From JASLCR01 sp036405515 (GTDB taxonomy: Bacteria > Patescibacteriota > Saccharimonadia > Saccharimonadales > Saccharimonadaceae): a stretch of 12,011 bases of DNA. The notes beneath the pieces are model-generated. The model worked only from the letters and a program-made list of their open reading frames with translations. It was not told the origin of the DNA and did not search any database. Positions 5,925 to 12,006 of the stretch are shown here, in pieces. The stretch spans positions 1 through 12,011 of the forward strand of contig DASWXM010000007.1 in assembly GCA_036405515.1 (NCBI GenBank), in the 5' to 3' direction. A program made the position numbers and the translations under genes. Each line of letters begins with the position of its first letter. The first letter of the stretch is position 1.

Positions 5925-6950
5925 CTACACTGGTAGCCGAATGATACCCATAAAATAGAGTGCAGCTGCTATACCGACGCAGATCAGAATGATCAACAAA
6001 ATCCATAGAACCGCTCCCCAGCCAGATTTTTTCTTTGCCGGATGTGCGAGCGGCTGCACATTTGTATCATAAATTGGCGCATGCGACTGATCGCCACTAT
6101 TCTCTTTTTCCTTATACTGCTGAGTAATGGAGCTATTACCAGCAACGCCCGCACCTACAGGGTCAGTTTCTGATTGATTAATAGTGGCGACATGGCTCGT
6201 AGCATCAGATTCAATCGACACCACATCTCCAGATAACTCTACCGGAAGAGCCGCCGGGACTTCAGGGGACTCAGGCTGTGATGACGCAAGCGCTTGATCA
6301 ACACTTTCTGCCATACTTACATCCTCAGTCTCTGATACTATTGAAGCTGAGCCGCCGAGCGGCCGCTTTTCTACTTTAGCGTCACTCAAGAAAGGTGATA
6401 CGGGCACATCGAGCTGATCAGACGTCATTTTAGCAGTTTCATCGGGTGTCAATGTCGCGTCACTGGCCGCATCGGATACATAATCGGCTGCAACTTCATC
6501 CACTGGAGACGCCTCATTAACTTTCAGTGATTCATCAGTTGTCTCAAATACTGGTGTCTCGGCTACCGGCTCAGTTGCTGGCATAGATGTAGCAACATTA
6601 CCTACCATCGGAGCAATCTCCTTGCCTATGCGCGCAGGCATACTGAGCGGTGGACGCATATCAGACGAGGGATGCATAACATCCATAAAACGACCACTGC
6701 GTTTTGGAGCAAGATTTGTTGACGACTGTGCCGGAGGAGTTACCGCTGGTGGCGCAGTAGAGTTAGCTGCTACAACAGTCTCTTCTTTGATGACCGGAGG
6801 CGTATCTATAGGGGCGGAAGAGTGACTGACCGGCTCAACTGGCTCACTACTTGGCGCCACAGCCGGCTTCTCTTCCTCTGCTGACTTTAATCCACCCTGC
6901 ATAAGAGAATTCACTGCCTTGTCTAGTTCATCAAAATCAAGATCCTTCAT
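5925..6950 (-). CDS. Tail-anchored, proline/acid-rich membrane protein of unknown function
   Basis: I do not recognise a characterised family. The 341-residue protein has a short folded-looking N-terminus (MKDLDFDELDKAVNSLMQ, acidic amphipathic helix), then about 280 residues of low-complexity Pro/Ala/Ser/Glu/Val sequence, a basic KKKSG patch (307-310) and one hydrophobic segment at about 312-334, five to seven residues from the end. There is no N-terminal signal, so the long part should face the cytoplasm and only the tail cross the membrane. Two short stretches break the disorder and look conserved: KRSGRFMDVMHPSSDMR (83-99) and PFLSDAKVEKRPLGG (186-200), possible binding motifs. It starts 8 nt after the tpiA stop, with AGGAG (6966-6970) 15 nt upstream, longer than ideal. 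A TAGAAT 5 nt before the ATG could be a weak promoter. Probably co-transcribed with tpiA; function unknown. Confidence 0.85.
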   Translation of the reverse strand: MKDLDFDELDKAVNSLMQGGLKSAEEEKPAVAPSSEPVEPVSHSSAPIDTPPVIKEETVVAANSTAPPAVTPPAQSSTNLAPKRSGRFMDVMHPSSDMRPPLSMPARIGKEIAPMVGNVATSMPATEPVAETPVFETTDESLKVNEASPVDEVAADYVSDAASDATLTPDETAKMTSDQLDVPVSPFLSDAKVEKRPLGGSASIVSETEDVSMAESVDQALASSQPESPEVPAALPVELSGDVVSIESDATSHVATINQSETDPVGAGVAGNSSITQQYKEKENSGDQSHAPIYDTNVQPLAHPAKKKSGWGAVLWILLIILICVGIAAALYFMGIIRLPV

Positions 6951-6958
6951 AGCCGATT

Positions 6959-7744
6959 CTATTTACTCCTATTATGTGCTGCTTTTATAACTTCAGTGAA
7001 CTCGTGAGCATTCAGACTTGCTCCGCCGACCAGAAAACCGTCAAGATCTGAAAGAGTCATAAAGCCAGTCGCATTTGATGCACTAATGCTCCCACCATAA
7101 AGCACTCTTAATTCTGTAGCAGCCGTCTTACCAAATAGATGCGCAACCTGACGACGAATCACCTTGATGGCTTTCGCAACATCACCTGGGGTTGCAACGG
7201 CATGTGCGCCAAAATCTTTCCCACCACTAATCGCCCACACCGGTTCGTACGCAATCACAATATGTTCGACTTCGTCAGCGGTAAGATTTGCGAGACCGCC
7301 AGTAATCTGATCATGCAAGACAGCTTCTGTCTCGCCAGCCGCTCGCTCTGCAGCAGTTTCACCAATACAGAGTACAGGGGTGATCTGGTTGCGTACTGCA
7401 GCCTGTACCTTTGAGCGAATATCTTTATCTTTCTCACCAAACACGTGTCGTCGTTCCGAGTGACCAACAATCGCATACTGTACAAGACCGTGCAGCTGGT
7501 GCGCGGACACCTCTCCCGTAAAGGTCCCCTCGTCTCGCCAGTAAAAGTTCTGCGCAGCCAATTTCATCCTACGATGATTAATCTGCATACTTAAAGATGG
7601 CAACGCAAGAAATCCAGGAGCAATCACCACTTCGACATTACGATGGCTCGTCAGTTGTGCGTCAAGTTTATGAACATAGATACTCGCCTCATGAATTGTG
7701 AGGTTCATCTTCCAGTTACCGATGATTAATGTTCGTTTGCCCAC
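6959..7744 (-). CDS. tpiA: Triosephosphate isomerase
   Basis: It interconverts dihydroxyacetone phosphate and glyceraldehyde 3-phosphate in glycolysis, as a cytoplasmic (beta/alpha)8 barrel, normally dimeric. The 261 residues are slightly long for the family. Seen: GNWKMN (9-14, Lys12), VGHSERRHVFGE (93-104, electrophile His95), AYEPVWAISGG (165-175, general base Glu167), LYGGSIS (215-221) and FLVGGASL (237-244). Loop 6 is unusual: after AISGGK it reads DFGAHAVATP instead of the canonical AIGTGKTATP, with about six extra residues. The start is GTG at 7744, because GNWKMN is then at the normal distance and no in-frame ATG exists before the upstream TAA. There is no Shine-Dalgarno. It lies 72 bp behind pgk with a probable promoter in the gap, and 8 bp before the tail-anchored protein. 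Confidence 0.96.
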   Translation of the reverse strand: MGKRTLIIGNWKMNLTIHEASIYVHKLDAQLTSHRNVEVVIAPGFLALPSLSMQINHRRMKLAAQNFYWRDEGTFTGEVSAHQLHGLVQYAIVGHSERRHVFGEKDKDIRSKVQAAVRNQITPVLCIGETAAERAAGETEAVLHDQITGGLANLTADEVEHIVIAYEPVWAISGGKDFGAHAVATPGDVAKAIKVIRRQVAHLFGKTAATELRVLYGGSISASNATGFMTLSDLDGFLVGGASLNAHEFTEVIKAAHNRSK

Positions 7745-7777
7745 TCGATTATCTAGCTTATGGTTAATTTATTTTTT

Positions 7778-7806
7778 AGTGTAGCAGATTATGATAGGGC
7801 TGTACA
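7778..7806 (-). promoter_or_regulatory. Probable promoter of tpiA
   Basis: On the minus strand TGTACA (7801-7806) and TGC-TACACT (7778-7786) form a -35 and an extended -10 with a 17-bp spacer. The predicted start is near 7770, giving a leader of about 26 nt with no Shine-Dalgarno before the GTG. It lies in the AT-rich 72-bp pgk-tpiA gap. Read-through from pgk is also possible, as no clear terminator is present. Confidence 0.5.
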
Positions 7807-7816
7807 CAACCAAAAC

Positions 7817-9055
7817 CTACCGTTTATCCATCAGGGCTTCGACGCCTGGCAGTATCTTTCCGCTCATTAATTCGAGACTTGCGCCGCCGCCCGTCGAGAC
7901 ATGCGAGAAGCTTTTACCGCTCTTGCTATCCCAGTGCAGTACAAAGTCCGCAGTGTCGCCGCCGCCGATGATCGAAGTAATTTCGGGGTGAGTTGCAAGA
8001 GTCAAAGCAAGGCGTGCTGAACCATGCGCAAACTCAGGATACTCAGCAAAGCCAAGCGTACCGTTCCAAATTACCGTCTTGGCTTTTTCAACTTGTTTTG
8101 TGAAGTTTTCAATCGTTACGTCACCAACATCAAGTGCGATATCATCCTTGCTAATAGCATTGACTTTGACGTTCTTTCGCATCGCAGCATCAGTTATTTC
8201 TTTTGCAACCGCAACATCAGTTGGCAATACAATAAAGTCATTTACTCGCTCTACGCCTACTTTTCTTGCAGCAAGCACATAAATCTTCTGAGCCTCCCTA
8301 ATCTCATCGGGCTCATATTTGCTCTTACCTATCGCAACTCCTTTGGCAGCCAGGAAAGTATTTGCCATCGCACCGCCGATCAAGATCTGTGAAGCAATTG
8401 GAATAATGGCTTCGATAAGTGGCAGTTTATCACTCACTTTCGCTCCGCCAAGCACCGCCACTAAAGGCTGCTCAGGGTGTTTCATCGCTGTGGTAATGAT
8501 ACGATACTCCCGCTCAAGCAAAAGACCAGCGACACTCGGCAGCCACTCCGTGATCGCTGCAGTTGACGCATGAGCCCGGTGCACGACACCAAAACCGTCC
8601 TGCACAAAATACTGTGCACCACTATCCTTTGCAAGCTTTTTTGCGAAATCACTGTCGTTCTCTTCTTCCTCAGGATAAAATCTGACATTTTCAAGCAGTA
8701 TAACGCTCTTTTTTGGAGCCCTCTTTACTGCCATGCGCGCCTTATCGCCAATACAATCACTAACAAATTTCACTGGCGCATCGAGTAACTCAGATAATCG
8801 ATGCCCGATCACCTTGAGGCTCGCACTTGGATCCTTCTTGCCATCAGGTCGCCCTAAGTGGCTCATCACTACTACTTTGCAGCCGTGATCTAAAAGGTAT
8901 TCGAGCGTTGGTACACTTGATCGAATTCGAAAATCATCCGCGATCGAACCATCTTCTTCAAGTGGCACGTTATAGTCAGCACGTATCAGCACCGTCTTGC
9001 CATCAAGCGGCACGTCACGAACCGTTAATTTAGGAAATCCACCCTTCTTAGTCAT
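7817..9055 (-). CDS. pgk: Phosphoglycerate kinase
   Basis: It transfers the acyl phosphate of 1,3-bisphosphoglycerate to ADP, the first ATP-forming step of glycolysis; a two-domain monomeric cytoplasmic enzyme. The 412 residues are normal. Seen: LIRADYNVP (23-31, the RxDxN substrate strand with Tyr for Phe), SHLGRP (65-70), LLENVRFYPEE (120-130), DGFGVVHRAHAS (153-164), LGGAKVSDKLPLI (202-214), GGAMANTFL (227-235), WNGTLGFAE (330-338, where WNGPxG is usual) and GGGDTADFV with STGGGASLELM (364-372, 387-397). The start is placed at the ATG at 9055 rather than the in-frame ATG at 9067, because the latter lies inside the -10 box TATGAT, whereas 9055 follows it by the 7 nt seen at other genes. It lies between the GH5 gene and tpiA, all in the same direction. 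Confidence 0.96.
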   Translation of the reverse strand: MTKKGGFPKLTVRDVPLDGKTVLIRADYNVPLEEDGSIADDFRIRSSVPTLEYLLDHGCKVVVMSHLGRPDGKKDPSASLKVIGHRLSELLDAPVKFVSDCIGDKARMAVKRAPKKSVILLENVRFYPEEEENDSDFAKKLAKDSGAQYFVQDGFGVVHRAHASTAAITEWLPSVAGLLLEREYRIITTAMKHPEQPLVAVLGGAKVSDKLPLIEAIIPIASQILIGGAMANTFLAAKGVAIGKSKYEPDEIREAQKIYVLAARKVGVERVNDFIVLPTDVAVAKEITDAAMRKNVKVNAISKDDIALDVGDVTIENFTKQVEKAKTVIWNGTLGFAEYPEFAHGSARLALTLATHPEITSIIGGGDTADFVLHWDSKSGKSFSHVSTGGGASLELMSGKILPGVEALMDKR

Positions 9056-9062
9056 TGATTTT

Positions 9063-9071
9063 ATCATACCA
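9063..9071 (-). promoter_or_regulatory. Extended -10 promoter of pgk, probably leaderless
   Basis: TGG-TATGAT on the minus strand, hexamer at 9063-9068, is followed by 7 nt (9056-9062) and the ATG at 9055. It sits in the short gap after the GH5 stop codon (9078-9080). No -35 is visible. It lets pgk be transcribed separately from pyk and the GH5 gene, and it decides the pgk start codon. Confidence 0.65.
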
Positions 9072-9077
9072 TACTAC

Positions 9078-10052
9078 TTATGGTTCATAGCCATTTTCTA
9101 TCATCCAACGATAGTTCCAGCGCCCCGGGGCTTCAGTTTTGTAGGTCCAGTAGCATGTAGCGATAGTCCGGGTATAAGTATCCTTTTGTCGTGAGATGAA
9201 TTGCTGCGTCCGATTTTTACCGACTTTGTATGGCAACATAGCGCTCCATTCACCCACTATGACCGGCTGCATTTTTGAAAGCCACCACACCAAACGAGAA
9301 GAACGATCTACTGACTTAAGCTGTTCGGTGAACGTCCGCTGCTTTGCATCACCAAAGCAATAATACAAGTGACTGTCGAGTGCTACAGGAAAGTCCCGTC
9401 GTTTCATGAGCCAAAATGTATTTGTCGTCAACCATGGGTGAAAAGCATCTGAAAAAACAATTTGCATACCTGGGCGTGCATGACGTACGAGCGCTCGATA
9501 CGCTCTGCGATGAAACCGGGCAAGCCGAAGACCAAAGCGATCAATATCTGGTTCGTTAAGTAACTCGATACCCCATATATTTGTGTCCTGCTCGTAGCGG
9601 TCTGCAATCTTGCACAAGACATCAATAGTCTGCCGTTGAGCCGCTTTATTCTTCAGCCATCTCGTGTCATGCTGCTGATTTCCACTGCCACTATGTTCGG
9701 CCGCATTTTGCGCGCCAGGTGCACCATGCAGGCAAATAAGCACCTGAAGATCGTACTTCTTAGTGGTTTCAATAAGCCAATCAAGACGATCAATTGTTCC
9801 AATATATGGCTTTGGATCACCAAATATCCAATGACCGACAGGCACTCTGAGTAGCTCAATGCCCTGCTCGGCCAGCCACGCAATGTCATCCTCCTGAATA
9901 AATTCCCGGTGATGTCGACGAAGCCGCTCAACTCCTCCTGGCATTTTACTTAGTTGATATTCGTTACGAGCATCAATATTTTCAAAAAGCGATGGCGTGA
10001 TCCAGCACTCAGCAACCAGCCAACCGCCGAGGTTCACGCCACGCAATGTCAT
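9078..10052 (-). CDS. GH5_9-like exo-1,3-beta-glucanase, no signal peptide
   Basis: This 324-residue protein is a glycoside hydrolase family 5 (beta/alpha)8 enzyme that would release glucose from beta-1,3-linked glucans or oligosaccharides by a retaining mechanism. Seen: LRGVNLGGWLV...WITPSLF (3-23), EDDIAWLAEQGIELLRVPVGHW (54-75), CLHGAPGAQN (107-116), ELLNEPD with acid/base E167, HLYY (228-231), VGEWSA with nucleophile E268, and a YWTYKTE ending (301-307). These follow fungal Exg1-type GH5_9 enzymes closely, including the KTE tail motif. Fungal members are secreted and near 400 residues; this one begins directly at the barrel and has no signal peptide, so it is probably cytoplasmic. The ATG at 10052 has GGAG 7 nt upstream within the end of pyk and is preferred to the ATG at 10118, which would overlap pyk and add a non-family extension. 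It is coupled to pyk. The exact glucan specificity is inference. Confidence 0.88.
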   Translation of the reverse strand: MTLRGVNLGGWLVAECWITPSLFENIDARNEYQLSKMPGGVERLRRHHREFIQEDDIAWLAEQGIELLRVPVGHWIFGDPKPYIGTIDRLDWLIETTKKYDLQVLICLHGAPGAQNAAEHSGSGNQQHDTRWLKNKAAQRQTIDVLCKIADRYEQDTNIWGIELLNEPDIDRFGLRLARFHRRAYRALVRHARPGMQIVFSDAFHPWLTTNTFWLMKRRDFPVALDSHLYYCFGDAKQRTFTEQLKSVDRSSRLVWWLSKMQPVIVGEWSAMLPYKVGKNRTQQFISRQKDTYTRTIATCYWTYKTEAPGRWNYRWMIENGYEP

Positions 10053-10056
10053 CCGA

Positions 10057-11484
10057 CTACTCCACGATGCGGAAACGAATCGTGTCCGTGCCACCAACAA
10101 GTCCTGGTTGACGTCCACTGACGAGCACTACAGAGACCGGTTGCGTACTGCCAAAGTATCCTTGATCCTTCAGTTCCCGAGTGAGAGATACACCTGCCTT
10201 TTCGCCATCTGGGCGCACAAAACTTTTGTTTGCATAGCCGAGGGCCAGTTGCTGTGCAGCACGACGACTACTCGTCACACTGATAATCGGAAGATTTGGT
10301 CGATGGCTAGCTATTCGTGCTGCGGTCGCACCCGATTTTGTCTCAGCCACGATTGCTTGAGCCGCCAAATTGCCAGCAAGCTCGACTGCCGCACCTGCGA
10401 TGGCATGCTGTTTCATGTCTTCATCGTCAATCGTTACGCGGGTATCTTCTGCAGTAACGTCACTATGCTCCTGAGTATAGAGAATGGTACGCTTCATTGC
10501 CGCGACCGTCTCGATCGGATATTCACCCATCGCCGTCTCGTCACTCAACATCACCGTATCTGCACCCTGAATAACAGCATTTGCCACATCACTTACTTCG
10601 GCACGGGTCGGCTCCGGAGAGCTCACCATACTCGCCATCATCTGTGTCGCAACGATACTGATCTTGCTGTGCTTGCGGCACAAGGCAATGATACGACGTT
10701 GCACAATCGGCACGATTTCTGCACCAGCCTCAACTGCTAGGTCACCACGTGCGACCATTACACCGTCGCTCACCTTCACAATCTCTTCAAGCACCTCTGG
10801 CTCTATTGCTGCCTTTGTTTCAATCTTTGCGACAATATGCGCTTCTGATCCTTTTTCAACGAGCAACTGCCTCAGGTGTTCGATATCATCCGGACTCTGC
10901 ACAAAACTAAGCGCAACATAGTCGATATCCTGACCTGCACCATAGTCGATATCGCGAAGATCCTTTTCTGTCAAAATATCACCCGCAAAGTCGGTATCAG
11001 GAAGGTTAATCCCTTTCTTGCTCATCAATGTTCCGGCATTTGCCACCTTCACACGAATCGCGGTTTCACTTTCGATCGCAAGTACTTCAGTACGCACCTT
11101 ACCGTCAAAGATATATAGTGCCTCACCCGGACGTACTTTCTCTGCCAAGTTGTACTGCACTGGTAGTGTCATTCCGCCGTCATGCTCGGCCGCAGCATCC
11201 AGCACTAGCTCATCGCCAGCCTGTACCGCTACATCATCTGTCAGCATACCTAGACGGATCTTTGGCCCCTGAAGATCTTGTAAAATTGCTACAGGTTTAC
11301 CAAGCCGTTCACTTGCTTCGCGAATCCATGTAATTTGCTGGTCGCGCTCCGCATAGTCGCCATGACTGAAATTGAGGCGAAAGCCGTTTACGCCAGTCGT
11401 TATTAATGTTTCGATAGCCTCCGGGCTGTTTGTTGATGGGCCGAGAGTTGCTAGGATTTTAGATCGTTTAAATATAGTAGTCAT
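10057..11484 (-). CDS. pyk: Pyruvate kinase
   Basis: It transfers phosphate from phosphoenolpyruvate to ADP, the last ATP-forming step of glycolysis; a cytoplasmic enzyme, normally tetrameric. The 475 residues are typical. Seen: KILATLGPS (9-17), GFRLNFSHG (34-42, Arg36/Asn38/Ser40), DLQGPKIRLG (70-79), a B domain at about 76-165, the signature IVAKIETKAAI (217-227, Lys220 and metal-binding Glu222), VARGDLAVE (244-252, Asp248), ATQMM (279-283), MLSDETAMGEYP (312-323), and a full C-terminal domain with ETKSGATAARIASHRP. The Leu-Gln...Lys...Leu pattern in 71-78 is that of potassium-independent pyruvate kinases. The ATG at 11484 is chosen over upstream in-frame starts because family homology begins there and it lies 7 nt behind TATAAT. 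It heads the glycolytic block and overlaps functionally with the coupled GH5 gene 4 nt downstream. Confidence 0.96.
   Translation of the reverse strand: MTTIFKRSKILATLGPSTNSPEAIETLITTGVNGFRLNFSHGDYAERDQQITWIREASERLGKPVAILQDLQGPKIRLGMLTDDVAVQAGDELVLDAAAEHDGGMTLPVQYNLAEKVRPGEALYIFDGKVRTEVLAIESETAIRVKVANAGTLMSKKGINLPDTDFAGDILTEKDLRDIDYGAGQDIDYVALSFVQSPDDIEHLRQLLVEKGSEAHIVAKIETKAAIEPEVLEEIVKVSDGVMVARGDLAVEAGAEIVPIVQRRIIALCRKHSKISIVATQMMASMVSSPEPTRAEVSDVANAVIQGADTVMLSDETAMGEYPIETVAAMKRTILYTQEHSDVTAEDTRVTIDDEDMKQHAIAGAAVELAGNLAAQAIVAETKSGATAARIASHRPNLPIISVTSSRRAAQQLALGYANKSFVRPDGEKAGVSLTRELKDQGYFGSTQPVSVVLVSGRQPGLVGGTDTIRFRIVE
10060..10063 (-). promoter_or_regulatory. Shine-Dalgarno (GGAG) of the GH5 gene inside the pyk end
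   Basis: GGAG lies in the last sense codons of pyk, immediately before its TAG (10057-10059) and 7 nt before the GH5 ATG at 10052. It decides the GH5 start and suggests that ribosomes finishing pyk reinitiate on GH5. It is the best-spaced Shine-Dalgarno in the window. Confidence 0.7.
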
Positions 11485-11491
11485 TTTGTCT

Positions 11492-11497
11492 ATTATA
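11492..11497 (-). promoter_or_regulatory. Consensus -10 promoter of pyk, probably leaderless
   Basis: TATAAT on the minus strand is followed by exactly 7 nt and the ATG at 11484. A weak -35 candidate, TTGCTT, lies at 11516-11521 with an 18-bp spacer. The 44-bp gap to the upstream membrane-protein stop leaves no room for a longer leader from another promoter. Confidence 0.65.
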
Positions 11498-11528
11498 AGG
11501 GAATATACCCCTGTAAAGCAAAACTTCC

Positions 11529-11891
11529 TTAGCCGAATTGAGCAAACATAGCACGGACAACGAACGGCGTAAGAAAGAAAATCCCACCACAGCCAACTAC
11601 ACCCCACAGCAGCCATGCACTATAGGATTCTTCGTGTTCCTGCAGTTTGTAAAAGACGCCGAGCGCCACAATGAACTGCAAAATAACTGTAGCGACAGGA
11701 ACAAGCCCAAATAATTGCCATAATGACGCATCATTGGCGCTTAACATGATACTGGCGACAAGGGTAGACAGCGTGAAATTACCGAGTACTACAATGGCGC
11801 TTGCCGAGACGATACCAAGCTTACCGTGAGCAAATACGCGCATAATAAAGATGTAAAGAAGCACCCCGGCGATAAGTATGTAGTTGAGCAT
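11529..11891 (-). CDS. Small four-helix integral membrane protein, function unknown
   Basis: I do not recognise this family. The 120-residue protein is almost entirely hydrophobic, with four likely transmembrane helices at about residues 3-20, 27-50, 57-81 and 91-113. A short polar loop, KLQEHEESYS (82-91), separates the last two. The third helix has GLVPVATVILQF and the last has GVVGCGGIFFLTPFVV. It contains no catalytic motif. The ATG at 11891 is chosen over the in-frame ATG at 11960 because it lies 7 nt behind TGC-TATAAT and immediately begins the first helix; the longer version would add residues that span the promoter. It is 44 bp upstream of pyk on the same strand but pyk has its own promoter, so a functional tie to glycolysis is not implied. 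Confidence 0.78.
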   Translation of the reverse strand: MLNYILIAGVLLYIFIMRVFAHGKLGIVSASAIVVLGNFTLSTLVASIMLSANDASLWQLFGLVPVATVILQFIVALGVFYKLQEHEESYSAWLLWGVVGCGGIFFLTPFVVRAMFAQFG

Positions 11892-11898
11892 TGATTTG

Positions 11899-11907
11899 AT
11901 TATAGCA
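11899..11907 (-). promoter_or_regulatory. Extended -10 promoter of the small membrane protein, probably leaderless
   Basis: TGC-TATAAT on the minus strand, hexamer at 11899-11904, is a full consensus extended -10. It is followed by exactly 7 nt and the ATG at 11891. No -35 match is visible at 16-18 bp. It is the clearest example of the leaderless-type arrangement in the window and sets the start codon of the gene. Confidence 0.7.
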
Positions 11908-11955
11908 GGAGGGCTAAGTGGTGACCTCACGGAGAATACTAAGGTATAGCTAATC

Positions 11956-11980
11956 AACACGCCCGCTTTGCTGGGGTGTT
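11956..11980. terminator. Hairpin, possible terminator of a gene beyond the right edge
   Basis: AACAC pairs with GTGTT (11956-11960, 11976-11980), CCC with GGG, and GC with GC around a TTT loop, with single-base bulges at 11961 and 11972. That is about ten base pairs. The following T-run is weak on both strands (TTTGACT on plus, GATT on minus), so intrinsic termination is plausible but not proven. The likeliest user is a minus-strand gene to the right of the window. Confidence 0.4.
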
Positions 11981-11991
11981 TGACTAGCTAG

Positions 11992-12006
11992 CGAACTCTG
12001 AGTTCG
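11992..12006. repeat. Perfect inverted repeat at the right edge
   Basis: CGAACTC-T-GAGTTCG has 7-bp perfect arms around one central base and directly follows CTAGCTAG (11984-11991), itself a palindrome. A one-base loop makes an RNA hairpin of the full arms unlikely, so a protein-binding site is more plausible. The remaining bases to the window end contain no recognisable gene. Confidence 0.4.

Noticed and set aside
9056..9067. pgk start at the upstream ATG at 9067
   Set aside because: That ATG lies inside the TATGAT -10 box; the ATG at 9055 has the 7-nt spacing shared with four other genes.
10053..10118. Longer GH5 start at the ATG at 10118
   Set aside because: It would add 22 residues with no family homology, overlap pyk by about 60 nt, and ignore the well-spaced GGAG in front of the ATG at 10052.
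9997..10740. 247-residue open frame on the plus strand opposite pyk and GH5
   Set aside because: It is antisense to two genes with full catalytic motifs and its product is rich in Arg, His and Cys with no family resemblance.
11498..11512. AGGG...CCCT inverted repeat in the pyk promoter spacer as an operator or terminator
   Set aside because: The arms are only 4 bp and no T-run follows; such a short repeat is expected by chance.
11485..11616. Long N-terminal extension of pyk back to 11616
   Set aside because: It would cross the TATAAT promoter, overlap the membrane-protein gene in another frame and add sequence unrelated to pyruvate kinase.
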